In this document: positions 33,664 through 45,511 of the stretch, piece after piece
Layout of the letters: every line of letters starts with the position of its first letter
Position numbering within the stretch: the first letter of the stretch is position 1
Assembly (NCBI RefSeq): GCF_036884655.1
Contig: NC_088356.1
Coordinates: 9,962,001 to 10,026,000, forward strand
DNA: 64,000 bases
From: Musa acuminata AAA Group
Lineage: Eukaryota; Streptophyta; Magnoliopsida; Zingiberales; Musaceae
Direction: 5' to 3'
Notes under the pieces: model-generated
What the model saw: only the letters and a program-made list of their open reading frames with translations
What the model was told of the DNA's origin: nothing
Database searches by the model: none
Made by a program: the position numbers and the translations under genes

Positions 33664-35734
33664 TGTTAGGATCAAGAGCACTAAGAGGGGGGGGGTGAAT
33701 TAGTACAGCGGAAAACTTTCTGCGATTAAAATTGAAAGTTGCGTTCAAACGATAAAAACAACTTCTGTATGAAAGTTGATACTAAGCAAGGTTAAAGTCA
33801 ATCTATGCAGGCAGTTTGCAGCTATGATGAAAACCAGAATATCGGCGCAAACTGAAATCCGACGTTCGTACGAAGAAACTAATTTACGTCTAAATGCTGA
33901 TTCGTAAATCACTTGATTAGGTAAGATGCAGTTTAAGCAGGAGTATAAAGGCAGTGTGCAGTTATGGTAAAGCTCAAAACGTAAACGCAATCTGCAATAT
34001 GATGATCATACGAAAAAGCAGATTTACGTCTAAACGCAGATTTACGTCTAAACGCAAATTTACGTCTGAACCTTGAAACTCGTTCATAAAATCGCAGAGG
34101 GCAGTAAGCTATTGAGAAGTTTGCAGTGAAGGTAAAATGCTCAAAGGAAATGCAAACCGAGATTTAGAGTGGTTCGGTCAATCTTGACCTACTCCACTTT
34201 TGGCTTCCTCCACCGACGAGGTCACCGACATCAACTAGAGGCCTTCCTTCAATAGGCGAAGGCCAACCACCCTCTTACAGATTCACTCCTTTTGACGGGC
34301 TTAGGAGACAACCCTTACAGCAGTTTTCTCTCCTCTCTTTACAACTCAAACTTTGAAGAACAGAAAGAGGAGAACTAGCAGTTTTGAGCTCTAAGAACCA
34401 CAAAAAGACAGCAAGATTTCGAGTGTGTGTTCTGTGCTTTCAGTGCTGAATGGGTGGGGTATTTATAGGCCCCAACCCAGTTCAAATTTGGAGCTCAAAT
34501 ATGTCAATTCCCGAAATTCTGGGATCAGGCAGTTGCACCTCCTGACTGGGGCGGTTGCACCGCCTGGCAGAGCTCGAAGACTGAGCCTCTGGGCGGTGCC
34601 ACCTCTGTCAGGGGCGGTTGCACCTCTCTGCCAGAGCTCGAAGACCGAGCTCAGGCAGTTGCACCGCCTGACTGGGGAGGTTGCACCGCCTGGCAGAGCT
34701 CGAAACTTGAGCTCTGGCGGTGCTACCTCTTGACAGAAGAGGTTGCACCGCCCAGTCTCGCTCGGAGACTGAGCCCGGGGCGGTGCCACCTCTTGGCTGG
34801 GGCGGTTGCACCACCCAGTCTCGCTGGGAGACATAGCTTGGGCGGTGCTACTTCCTGGCTTGGGCGGTTGCACCTCCCACAGCAATCAGGGTCCGAATGG
34901 GTTAATCCATTCGGCCCAATTTGATTCTTTCAGGGGCCCAATTGCCCCAAGATTAAGCTAATGGGATCACCTCCCATTTCTAACTTAATCAATGTGCTAA
35001 CTACGATTATTTCCTAAGACATATTCTGCAGCTTGCTCCGGTGCGTCAATTGCTTCTTCCGACGAGTTTCTGGCGAACTTCCGTCGATCATCCGACGAAC
35101 CCTCGGTGATCCTCCTGCGGACTTCCAGCAAACTCCTGGACTTGCGACGATCCACTTGGCAAGTTCCGACGAGCTCCTTTGGCAAGCTTCTGGACTTCTC
35201 GGATTTGTTCCCGCAGAACCTCCGACGATTGTCCGAACTTCCGTCGAGCTCTCGAACTCCCAACGTGATCATTGTCATGACTCCGGCGCAACTCCTGCTG
35301 CATGTCTTACTTTCATCATAGTTAATCCTGCACATGTAAAACAAAAACTTCGATCGAGACAATTAATCCTAAGCAATTAACCAAGTTGTCCGGCATGTCA
35401 TTGGTCCCTCGACACTTCGTCCGATTCTTCGGCGCATCGTCCTTTCCTGCAGCCTATTGCCCAATCGACCAGTTGACTCCGCAACTCCGATATCCTTGGC
35501 ACAATACCCGCTCTTCTTGGCCCGATGCCCGAGTCCACGGCCCGAAGCCTTTTGTCGATACGTCGACCGATCCACCGGCCCGACGTCCAATCTTCTGACA
35601 TGTTCCTCCGGCCCAACATGATTTTCCTGCTTTAATTGTCTCATCCTGATCGAGGCATCCTGCGTCACTCAAAACGCAGATTAAATCATAAACATATATC
35701 AAGTAGTTTCATCATCAAAATACGAGATTCAACA
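33664..35734 (-). repeat. 5' LTR of element C
   Basis: 2071 bases, TATA box at 34460-34467, with the palindrome array at about 34526-34878 upstream of it in transcription order. It contains three units of an 18-base repeat (cagatttacgtctaaacg type) where the other LTR has two. Confidence 0.85.
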
Positions 35735-36361
35735 CCTTGAGTATGAGAGAGAAAAGAGAGAACGGAATAAACAAGGACTTTATATGGTAAAATAAATAGT
35801 TACAAGTCCACAAACAACTGCTCACCGGGTGTCGAGCACGAAGGCGAGTTCCTATCAAGTTAACATACAAACTTGTGAAGATTGTTCAATGCCCAACACT
35901 ATACCAAAACCCCATCCTCCATGGTGCCACCCAAGGGGTTCCAGAGTGTTGAGATGGCTAACGTTTTGCATGCAATTGTGATCTATAGAAAACAGGCTAT
36001 GACACGCAAAAACGAAGCCATTTTGGGGTAGTTTTGCTCGGTGCAGCGAGTGATCGCATTGTAGCATTGCAACCTATTCGAATATATATTTTTATAAGCA
36101 AAAACATATAAAATCAAGACAAAGCATGCTGCAAAATATCTGTACATGTATGCAAAAGTGACGAACGGTTCGTTGAACAAAGTTGTTGCAGGTGCGCGAT
36201 GAACATTTGTAACAGAATGGTTATACAGGTAAATAATGTGGAAAAAATTAGTGCAAGATTAATATAAAAGAATAGTACTAGATTATACAGGTTTTCTTCC
36301 CCCTCTCTGAACAGTATCATCCAATTGGCATGTAAGCTTTGCAAAATCCCTAAGAATGTCA
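35735..36361 (-). mobile_element. Remainder of the split LTR of fragment E
   Basis: The sequence continues directly after the CCTTG duplication from the side of element C opposite 27694. It is non-coding and AT-rich. The outer end is not certain; a change of composition occurs near 36360. Confidence 0.45.
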
Positions 36362-36588
36362 CGACCTAGTCCAAAGGCATGAAAACAAATATACCACCTA
36401 GAGCAACAAAAAAGAGAGTACAACTAAAAAAACAAATAATACAAAAGTTAGTAGATGAATATATTTCCTCAAGCCACAGCGAATTGCTAGTGCAACGCTA
36501 CAGGCAAGCAAAGAAATCGTAGTCCATCCGTAATATATGATGCCTATAGTGCACGAGATTTTTTGGGGTGCTGTCAATTTTTTAGGGA
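36362..36588 (-). other. Unassigned hydrophobic open stretch
   Basis: The minus-strand frame here encodes an apparently membrane-like segment (K-I-S-C-T-I-G-I-I-Y-Y-G-W, then L-T-F-V-L-F-V-F-L-V-V-L-S-F-L-L-L). I do not recognise it. It abuts element D and could be a captured gene fragment or chance in AT-rich DNA. Confidence 0.2.
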
Positions 36589-37992
36589 GCGGATATTGCG
36601 CCAAGGATATCGGAGTTGCAGAGTCAACTGACTGATTAGGCAATAGGCCGCAAGAGAGGACGATGCGCCGAAGAATTAGACGAAGCGTCTAAGGACCAAT
36701 GATATGCCGGACAACATGATTAATGCTTAGTATTAATTGTCTAGATCGAAGTATGTTTTACATGTGCAGGATTAACTACGATAGTAAGGCGTAAAGCAAA
36801 ATGAAATCTCGGAGTCAAATATGCAATTTCGTTGGGAGTTCGAGAGTTCATCGGAAGTCCGGACGTTCGTTGGAAGTTCTAACGGAACAAGTCGAGAAGT
36901 TTCGAAGCTTGCCATAGAAGCTCATCGGAACTCACTAAGAAGATCGTCATGAAGTCTAGGAGCTTGCCGGGAGTCCGCCAGAACATTGCCGAGAGATCGT
37001 CGAAAGTTCGCCAGAAGATCGTCGGAAGCTCGCCGAAAGAAACCAAGACATAGGGACTTATTTAGCTTAGCAAATGTCTTAGGAATCGTAATTAGCACAT
37101 AATTGGGTTTGGATTTGAGCCAACCCAATTAGGGGCCAACTAGGCCCATGTAAGGACTATGTTGGGCCCAATGAGAGGCCCAAACAGTGCCCCAAGAAGT
37201 GGCACTATCATGGCACAGTCTTCGAGATTATGTCAGGCGGTGGTACCGCTAGTCTGGGCAATTGTATTGCCCCTGGCAGGGTGCCAAGTGGTGGTACCAC
37301 CAGTTTGGGCGGTGGTACTGCCTAGCACAGCATCCCAAGCAGTGGTATCGCCAGACTGGGTGGTGGTACCGCCCAGTGTCAAACTGACATTGGTAGTGGT
37401 ACCGCCCAGCGCAGGCGGTGGTACCACCTGGACCCAGGAAACCTGATATGAGATGTTTTTAGGCTCAAAGTTTGAATCAACTTGAAGCCTATAAATATCC
37501 CTCTCATCCCTGGTTAATAGATACAAGCACAAAGAGTTTAAAGTGAAGAAACGCTGCTGCAATCTCTTTAGAAATTCCCTCATCCACTCTAAGTTTAGAA
37601 TTTTGTAAGAGAAGAGTGAGAGCTTGTAAGGGTTGTCTCCTAAACCCATGAAAAGGAGAAGATGAGTGTAAGAAGGAGGTTGATCTTCGCCTATTAAAGG
37701 AAGATCGATAGTGGATGCCGGTGACCTCGACGGAAGAGGAATCGACGAAGTGGATGTAGGTCACGATGACCGAACCACTCTAAAATCTGGTTTACATTTA
37801 ACTTTAAGCAATTTATCTTTACTGCAAACCTCTTTAATAGTTTACTGCCTTCAATACATTTACGAACATGTGTTTCAAGTTAAGCATTTCCGAGTTCGGG
37901 CTTTATCGTATGAAAGATTTTTCGAAACCGACGTTTTTATCCGCTGCACTAATTCACCCCCCCCCCTCTTAGTGCCGCTCTTGATTCTAACA
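36589..37992 (+). repeat. Truncated 5' LTR of element D
   Basis: Starts in mid-LTR (homologous to about 23846 in the solo LTR) and ends TTCTAACA. TATA box at 37490-37497, with a palindrome array at about 37235-37430 upstream of it. Confidence 0.8.
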
Positions 37993-38043
37993 ATTGGTAT
38001 CAGAGCCTCATTTTTTCATATTTAGTTTAACACCCAAATAGAA

Positions 38044-38984
38044 ATGACTCTTTTCAGCTTTCAAGAGGGTCACTCTCTCATTCGTCCTCCCTTTTTCAAT
38101 GGGACGGACTACACTTATTAGAAAACTTGAATGAGAGTTTTCTTGCTTTCGTTGGATTTAAATTTATGAAATATTATCAAAAACGAATTTGAAATGTCTT
38201 CTCTTCCAATGAACAATTGGAATGATTTGGAGAAGAAAACGTTTTCTCTAAATGCGCTATGAATGCCTTATTTTGCGCATTAGACAAAAACGAGTTTAAT
38301 CGGGTTTTTATGTGCGAAACGACTTTCGACATTTGGCACACTCTTGAAATCACACACGAAGACACTAGCAAAGTTAAGGATTCTAAAGTTAATTTTTTAA
38401 TGCATAATTTTAAACTTTTTCAAATGAAGCCTAGCGAAACCATTGTTGACATGTACACCCGTTTTACGGATGTTGTCAATGGTTTAAAAGCTCTTGGCAA
38501 ATGTTTTTCGGATTTTGAACTTGTAAATAAGATTTTGCGTTCTCTTAATAAGAGTTGGGATTCAAAAGCAACAACTATTCAAGAATCGAAAAACTTGAAC
38601 CAATTTCCAATCGAAGAACTAATAGGGTCTTTGATGACCGATGAAATGATATGCAATGCACGTAAAGAACTTGAGAACCACCTTCCAAAGAACAGGAAGG
38701 ATTTCAGATATCGAACAAAAGAAGACCACTCGAGCATAAGCTCAAGTGATGGTGAACTTGAACTCATCACTATAAAATTTAAAAAGTTCATGAAACAAAA
38801 ATTAAAAAACAAAAAGAACACAACTACTTGCTATGAACGCAAGAAGAAGGAAACTCTTTGGGACGAATCAAGCTCATCCCAAGACGAGGAGAAAATCAAC
38901 AAAGGCGAGGTGGTAAACTACGCCTTAACGACTTTCGACGATGAGATAATCAAACTGCCCTTAGTTTACTTTGAAATTATATAA
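38044..38984 (+). pseudogene. gag of element D with stops
   Basis: Starts M-T-L-F-S-F-Q-E-G but meets stops at 38119-38121 and 38128-38130, then a frame change. An open stretch at 38259-38984 retains A-L-F-C-A-L-D-K-N-E-F-N, F-D-I-W-H-T-L-E-I-T-H, I-L-R-S-L-N-K-S-W-D-S-K-A and ends Y-F-E-I-I, with no zinc knuckle, exactly parallel to element C. Confidence 0.8.
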
Positions 38985-40864
38985 AGCTTTTCATGAGTTT
39001 TTTTTTAGAATAATTAGTTTTCTTGAAAGTTACATGTTTAATAATGTAATGAAAATATAAAAAATTAGGAATCATGATAAACAAACAAAATGATTTTAAA
39101 TGCCTTATGAAATCATGCTTGATGTTTTAATGATGAAAATACAATTAAATGTTAGATTTAAATCTAATGATTAATCCTACGATTAATGTGTATCTTGATG
39201 ATTTCATGATTTCGATTGAAGATGATTTATGTTTAATGAAATCAAGCTTGATGATTTTATACTATGCATGAGACTTTGAAGTTATTCATGATGAAATGTC
39301 GCTTTTTCGGTTTTAAATAAGATGGATGGTTTTCATACAAAAACTTGAGCATATTGATTTGAAATCATGTTTAATGGTTTTATAATTCGAAATTATGCAT
39401 AATGAATCTTACGATTTATGGATTATCGATTTTTACTATAATGAAAGTGGCTTATTGATATTTGTCGTAATAAATGTTGCACTTTGATTTTAAATAATGA
39501 TATATATATATATTTTTATTTGGCATAAAAAAAAAGGACAAAGGCATGCTTCTATAAAATAAATCACGTGAATTGAAACAACTAAAAAGAGAAAAAATAT
39601 TTTTCTTGAAAATTTCTGTTTCTCTATCTTATCAAATTTTCACTAAGAGATTAGTAAAGTTGTTTATGTCATTTTGAATCTCTTGAAAGTGATTTTGTTG
39701 ATTTGAATGAGTTTCATCTAACCATGATTTTTATCTTGATTTCTCGGAAATATAACTTGAAAATTCTTTTTATAAATCAATATTATCTACTATGATTCTT
39801 TCTTTTCACTATTTGAGTTATTAAAAAAGAATCATAATATGTCTCTTGATATTCACAATTTATCTTCATTATTTATGCATCTCATTACCAAAATTCTCTT
39901 GATATTTTTCATGTGATGATATAAAATTATGCATGAAATACTCTTGATATTATTTTGATGCATACAAATGTGAAGTTATGAAAATGCATGGTAGGATGTA
40001 ATGTAATTTGATTTTTTAATACCATCATGATTTGAAATATTTATGATTTGTATATTGCATGACATGATTGAATTATTATTGTAAAAGAAAAAGGAGATTG
40101 TTAGCTTGCACATTGCAAAAAAGAACAAAAATATATGCTAGCTTGAATGATAAACATGAGATTATATTTATAATGCAAATTTATTGTTCTCATAATGTGA
40201 AAATTGATGTAAAGGGAAAAGAATTATAAAATTATATTCTTCCCCTCTTTTTGCCAATGACAAACGGGGAGAAAGAGTTGCTAATGTACACATCTCAAAG
40301 AGAAAGTTGTTAGCTTGCACAATCCAAGAATGAAGCAAAATTTGTTAATATGCACAAAGAAAAGCAACAGTTGCTAGTTTGTACATCATAAAGAGAAGCA
40401 AAAAACTTGCTTATCTCAAAAGATGCAAAACTTTGCTAACTTTCATATGTGTAAAATTTGCTAGCTCACAAATTGTAAGGAGAAAAACTTGCAACTTGCA
40501 CATTGCAAAAGAAAAGCAAACTTGCATATCTCTAATTACTGCTAGCTTGCATGATGTAGAACGTGTCATCTTAAACATGACCAAGACTTGCTAGCTTGCA
40601 TGATGATAAAACTGTTTGTTATGCAATGATTTGAAATTATATCTAAACACTTGCTTAGATGATGCACTTCTCCTTTTTGTTGATGATAAAGGGGGAGAAG
40701 TATATTGATATTATGCATGATTTTAATCATGATATATTTACTTGGATTTTTGAATCTAAGAGCCTCTATCAATATGGCATATTGATAGGGGGAGTTTGTT
40801 TAAACTCCGGGAGTTAAGATTAACTCCGTCATCAATTGGTTATCATCATCAAAAAGGCGGAGAT
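38985..40864 (+). other. Non-coding interior of element D
   Basis: AT-rich. From about 40080 to 40610 it contains repeated words close to TTGCTAGCTTGCACAT, and at about 40765-40830 the palindromes shared with element C. No coding domain is seen. Confidence 0.7.
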
Positions 40865-42376
40865 TGTTGAATCTCATATTTTGATGATGAAACCAATTGA
40901 TAAGTGTTTATGATTTAATTTACGTTTTGAGTGACGCAGAATGCTTCGATCAGGATGAGACAATTAAAGCAGGAAGAATCATGTTGAGCCGAGGGAAAAC
41001 ATGTCAGATGATTGAACGTCGGGCCGGAGGATCGGTCGACGTATCAACAGAAAGCTTTGGGCCATGGATTTGGGTATTGGGCCAAGAAGAGCGGATATTA
41101 CGCAAAAAATATCAGAGTTGCGGAGTCAAATGGCTGATTGGGTAATAGGCAGCAAGAGAGGACGATGCGCTGAAGAATCAGACGAAGCGTCGAAGGACCA
41201 ATGACATGCTGGACAATATGATTAATGCTTAGTATTAATTATCTAAATCAAAGTATATTTTACATGTGCAAGATTAACTATGATAGCAAGGCATAAAGCA
41301 AAATGAAGTCTCAGAGTCAAGGAGGCGATTTCGTTGGGAGTTCGAGAGTTCGTTAGAAGTCCGGACATTCGTCGGAAGTTCTGGCGGAACCAGCCGAGAA
41401 GTCTCGGAGCTTGCTAGAGAGGCCCGTCAGAACTCACCAAGAAGATTGTCGTGAAGTCCAGGAGCTTGCTAGGAGTCCGCCGGAAAATTGCCGAGAGATT
41501 GTCGAAAGTTCGCTGGAAGATCGTTAGAAGCTCGCTGGAAGAAACCAAGACATAGGGACTTATTTAGCTTAGCAAATATCTTAGGAATCGTAGTTAGCAT
41601 GTAATTAGATTTGGATTTGGGTCAACCCAATTAGGGGCCAGTTAGGCCCATGTAAGGACTGTGTTGTGCCCAATGAGAGGCCCAAACAGTTTCCCAAGAA
41701 GTGGCACCGTCGTGGCACAATCTTCGAGACTGTGTTGGGCGGTGGTACCGCCTAGCACAGCATCCCAAGCGGTGGTATCGTCAGACTGGGCGGTGGTACC
41801 GCCCGGACCCAGGAAACCCAAGATGAGATGTTTTTAGGCTCCAAGTTTGAATCAACTTGAAGCCTATATATAAATACCCCTCTCATCCCTAGTTAAGAGA
41901 CATAAGCAGAGAGAGTTTAAAAGTGAAGAAACGCTGCTACAATCTCTTTAGAAATTTCCTCCTCCACTCTAAGTTTAGAATTCTATAAGAGAGGAGTGAG
42001 TGCTTATAAGGGTTGTCTCCTAAACCTGTGAAAAAGAGAAGAGGGGTGTAAGAAGGAGATTGATCTTCGTCTATTAAAGGAAGGTCGATAGTAGATGCCG
42101 ATGGTCTCGATGGAAGAGGAATCGACAAAGTAAATGTAGGTCACGACGACCGAACCACTCTAAAATCTGGTTTCTATTTTACTTTGAACAATTTATCTTT
42201 ACTGTAAACCTCTTTAATAGCTTATTATCTTCAATACATTTACGAACACGTGTTTCAAGTTAAGCATTTCCGAGTTCGGGTTTCATTGTATGAAAGATTT
42301 TTCGAAACTGATGTTTTTATCAGCTGCACTAATTCACCCCCCCTCCCCCGTCTTAGTGCCGCTCTTGATCCTAATA
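40865..42376 (+). repeat. 3' LTR of element D
   Basis: Begins TGTTGAATCTC and closely follows the solo LTR and LTR C. The palindrome array is short (about 41737-41805) before a TATA box at about 41867. A C-run and CTTAGTGCC stand near its end. Confidence 0.85.
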
Positions 42377-43470
42377 ATATATGCCCAAGAATTAAATTAA
42401 AACTAATATGATGATTTTGATTTGACATGCTAATGATATAATATGTTAAAGAAGATAACAAGATTTTGCAATAAAAGACTGACCACCGGAAGTACTGTAT
42501 ATGAAACTACTTGTATCATTCAGAGTAATACTGCATTGCAAAATACCAAGCTCTCCAATTTACATCAATCTTAGTCAGAAATAGTTTATATTTTGCATCT
42601 ACTAACACTCTCAAATTACATATTTATTGAAATATAAAAAGTAACTCTCAACAGACATTCATCATCATGCTATAATAGTACTACATCATTACCGGACCAA
42701 TGGATGATGATCCGGTAATGATGTATTTACTTATTTGTTTTTTCTAATTCCTTGTTGTTCTGCTAATCATGTATTTACTTTATATTCTTCATGCGAAGTT
42801 GTCAGATAAAACATGCTCGGTCCTACTCAATTTTCTCTGCCAATGGAGACAGACAAATTGTGGTCTTGTCCATAAACAAGATTGATTCAAATATTTGTAG
42901 ATGCCATGAACATGATACCAATTATCGATGGAGGGATATGACTTCGTTGAACACGTCCCACAAGTCTGATCTGGCTTCCTCCTCAAGTTTCGTATTCTCT
43001 CTCACCTCCATCAAAATTAGACACAGTACTTATTTGTAGGGCGTGTCCAGTCTCAACTGTTCACTGTAGCTACAAAAGACTTGGTCGGACGAGGTAAAAG
43101 CCTGCAGCCTCGGTTCCCAAGAAAAAGTTCTTTCTAGTACAGCTCTCGTGATCCAAAGATCTGATTTCTTGTGACGCTCAGTGTGTTTCCCATAAGAAAC
43201 ATATCTCTCTTGTTTGTATTTGATCTTTAATTTCCCAAAGAAAAAAAACAAGCTTATTAGGTAATCAAACGTGATGTTCCTTGCGTACCATTTATTTCAA
43301 GACAACGGACATTGGCATATTACATAGTAGATGTGACGAACTACTTTTTACTGGTAGATAGATGGCTTCTACCCCAAGCAATATACATAGCAGAAGTAGC
43401 AACCCCATTTCATCGTCCTTTTCAGGCATGGAAGTGTGCGTCGTCGGCGGTGCTCATCCACAGTTTCGCT
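42377..43470. other. Intergenic, downstream of the carbonic anhydrase gene
   Basis: No gene. Contains a perfect 14-base inverted repeat (42683-42696 with 42711-42724). AT-rich; possible 3' UTR of the neighbouring gene lies at the right edge. Confidence 0.5.
42683..42724. repeat. Perfect inverted repeat, 14-base arms
   Basis: Arms ACATCATTACCGGA and TCCGGTAATGATGT with a 14-base loop. It could form a cruciform or hairpin, or be the relic of a small transposon. Confidence 0.85.
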
Positions 43471-44845
43471 TTAAGAGCTGGCATGGTCTTCGTGCGGCGG
43501 CTCGTACATGTACACGTTGCGTCCATTGATGGGCTGAACTGGTCTTGCGTTGTCCTTCTGCGAGAACGAGGGTTGATGGAAGACGATGGTTAAGCAATTG
43601 AAGAAACAAAAGGCTTCATCTTATGCATGGGAAAAAGATCAAACACCACACGTACATCATGCACGGGAATCCTCAGCGACGCCAGTTGACTCTCCGTTAC
43701 GCTCTTCACCTAAACAACAACATACGATTCGGAGAATGGTCATTCGACTTCCATGAGGAGATGGTAAAGGAGTGGCGGTAGGCACACGCGTACCTCTTTC
43801 ATCACCGTCCATGTCACAGGCTCACCGCAAGGTGGGGTTGTCAAAGAGCCACTGTACCTGAAGTATGGTTCTCTCTCACCTATAAGAGGTGGGCGGATAG
43901 TCCCCACATACACGTTGTCCTGATTCTGGAGAGCTATTAGGCCCTCCGACAACTGTGCCAAAAGAGACCGAAAGGAGAAAGAGGGGAAAGAGTTAGTCCA
44001 GCAGCTGACGAGAGAGACATAATAACCCTTCCACCTGCAAGTCGAGCAATTATTGGAGGGGAATGCGAACCTGGTTCAACAGGGGATCGGCAAACTGACC
44101 AAACTCGTACAACATGCCAATGACTGCTATTTCTCCCTCCGGAGTAGTGTGCACCACGTGCAACTCCAAGGGATACCTGTCGTTAAAACTAGGAGTTGAG
44201 CTTGCCGATCGCTGGATCTACAAGTAGCAACAAACTTTGTAGTTCGAACCTTTTGCCATAGAGTTCATGCTCGGACGGTGAGTGCCAGTGGCACTGCCGG
44301 AGATGGAATGTCTTCTCGCCGATCACAAGATCTCCTGGCGACCACCTCCAATTCACCTGACACGCATGCAACATCACAGAGAACGTAGGATTCAGTACTG
44401 TTAAAGCCAAGACATGAGGGCATTCCGGACTCTGTTTCTCGATTACCAGGATCTCATGCCCCTTGTTCTGCAAGAAAGCAGGTCTGGGGTCGTAATTTGT
44501 TCTCAAGCTCCCCAGTGATGGGTTGACGATGATATTGCTTGGTTTAATCGAAATGGGTGATTGTTGTTCTCCAGTTTTGCACGTCTCCCATTCTTCATGA
44601 AGGTCTCCCCAGTGTTGAGGTCCGAGCTCGCTACAGGGATCGTAGCTGTACTCCCAATCAGCTCCTACCAGTAAAACGAGATGACTCAGTCAAAGAGGCC
44701 TAAATTTACATGAGACCTAAAGCATGGTCTTAGAAGGCCACTCACCAACACCACTTGCTTCCGTTGCCATGACATGTGATTGGAGGACGACGAGGAGGGC
44801 TAGTGAAGCACTCAGCCATTGGAATGGAATTCTAGAGTTCCTCAT
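43471..44845 (-). CDS. Alpha-type carbonic anhydrase, seven exons
   Basis: Exons on the minus strand: 44746-44845, 44447-44664, 44250-44356, 44071-44176, 43794-43952, 43656-43709 and 43471-43557. All introns are GT-AG. The joined CDS is 831 bases (276 residues plus stop), the usual length for plant alpha-CA. It starts with a signal peptide (W-L-S-A-S-L-A-L-L-V-V-L-Q-S), then W-E-T-C-K-T-G-E-Q-Q-S-P-I-S-I. The three zinc ligands fall at H129 and H131 (C-H-W-H-S-P-S-E-H) and H148 (L-E-L-H-V-V-H). G-S-L-T-T-P-P-C-G-E-P-V-T-W is the active-site gate. The protein reversibly hydrates CO2 and should enter the secretory pathway (apoplast, or plastid by that route). It lies between retroelements, 1.1 kb from D and 0.3 kb from G. 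Confidence 0.93.
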
Positions 44846-44900
44846 GCTCGGAGATACAGGAGGAATCGGTGCAGGTTATGTGATCGCAGTGCGCTTCTTC

Positions 44901-44907
44901 TTATATA
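44901..44907 (-). promoter_or_regulatory. TATA box of the carbonic anhydrase gene
   Basis: TATATAA on the minus strand about 56 bases upstream of the start codon. Confidence 0.65.
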
Positions 44908-45169
44908 GAGATCGAGTGTGCATGAACAGATGCTGAAACCCGGTGGAAACATGGAAACGTTTACGAAGACAATGGATTAGCCCTCACCAGGTTGTCGCCA
45001 TTTTAGTAGTACTTCGTCCTTTGATAAAGACTTTGTCTTCTCTTCGACCGCTCACGTTTTTCAGATGACAACGTCCTTACCCTATTAAATGTCAATATGC
45101 CTTCTCCACAAGATTGATAATGAAGAGGTTTAGTAACACTTGACAACCTAATGATAATGAAGATGCATC
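44908..45169. other. Short spacer, no gene
   Basis: Probable upstream promoter DNA of the carbonic anhydrase gene, bordered by the LTR of element G. No other feature is evident. Confidence 0.5.
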
Positions 45170-45511
45170 TGTTAGTTTGGCAAGTCCCATAGTCCCACAT
45201 CGGGAAAATCAGACTTGTTATCTCCTATTGGAACTATAAATAAGGGTCTGGGCATTGAAGTCAACATCTTCCTAAGGCATTTGTAATTGTCCCTCTTTTG
45301 CAATAGTAATTTGCTCCTCTTTCGTACGTGGATGTAGGTCAAAGTCAATTGACCGAACCACGTATATCTAGTGTTTTGGTGTTCTTGTCGTTTCTTTTAT
45401 TCTTCCGCTTTATTGTCTTGTTGGGTTGCCAAAATTACCTTGTGGTAAATTTTCTGGGGCTAGCTCTAACAAACTGGTATCAGAGCCTGGTTCTGGGATC
45501 TTTTGGCAACA

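Larger units (their letters stand above)
27695..35734 (-). mobile_element. Intact gag-only copia-like element C
   Basis: An 8040-base element on the minus strand with two LTRs (27695-29719, 33664-35734), both with TGTTGA...TAACA ends. A PBS (TGGTATCAGAG, about 33650) lies inside the 5' LTR and a purine tract ending GGGGGAGAT inside the 3' LTR. The direct repeat CCTTG flanks the element at 27690-27694 and 35735-35739. The sole ORF is gag-like, with no protease, integrase, RT or RNase H, so the element must be mobilised in trans. The LTRs are nearly identical by eye, which suggests a recent insertion. Long LTRs and gag type suggest a SIRE/Maximus-like relationship; this is inference. Confidence 0.88.
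36589..42376 (+). mobile_element. Decayed relative of element C (element D)
   Basis: Order: 5'-truncated LTR (36589-37992), PBS (TGGTATCAGAGCC at 37996), broken gag (38044-38984), AT-rich interior (38985-40864) and a 3' LTR (40865-42376, 1512 bases). A purine tract (aaaaaggcggagat) precedes the 3' LTR, as expected. It matches element C in gag, interior motifs and LTR, but on the opposite strand. There is no pol. The ends have drifted (TAATA for TAACA). Confidence 0.82.
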
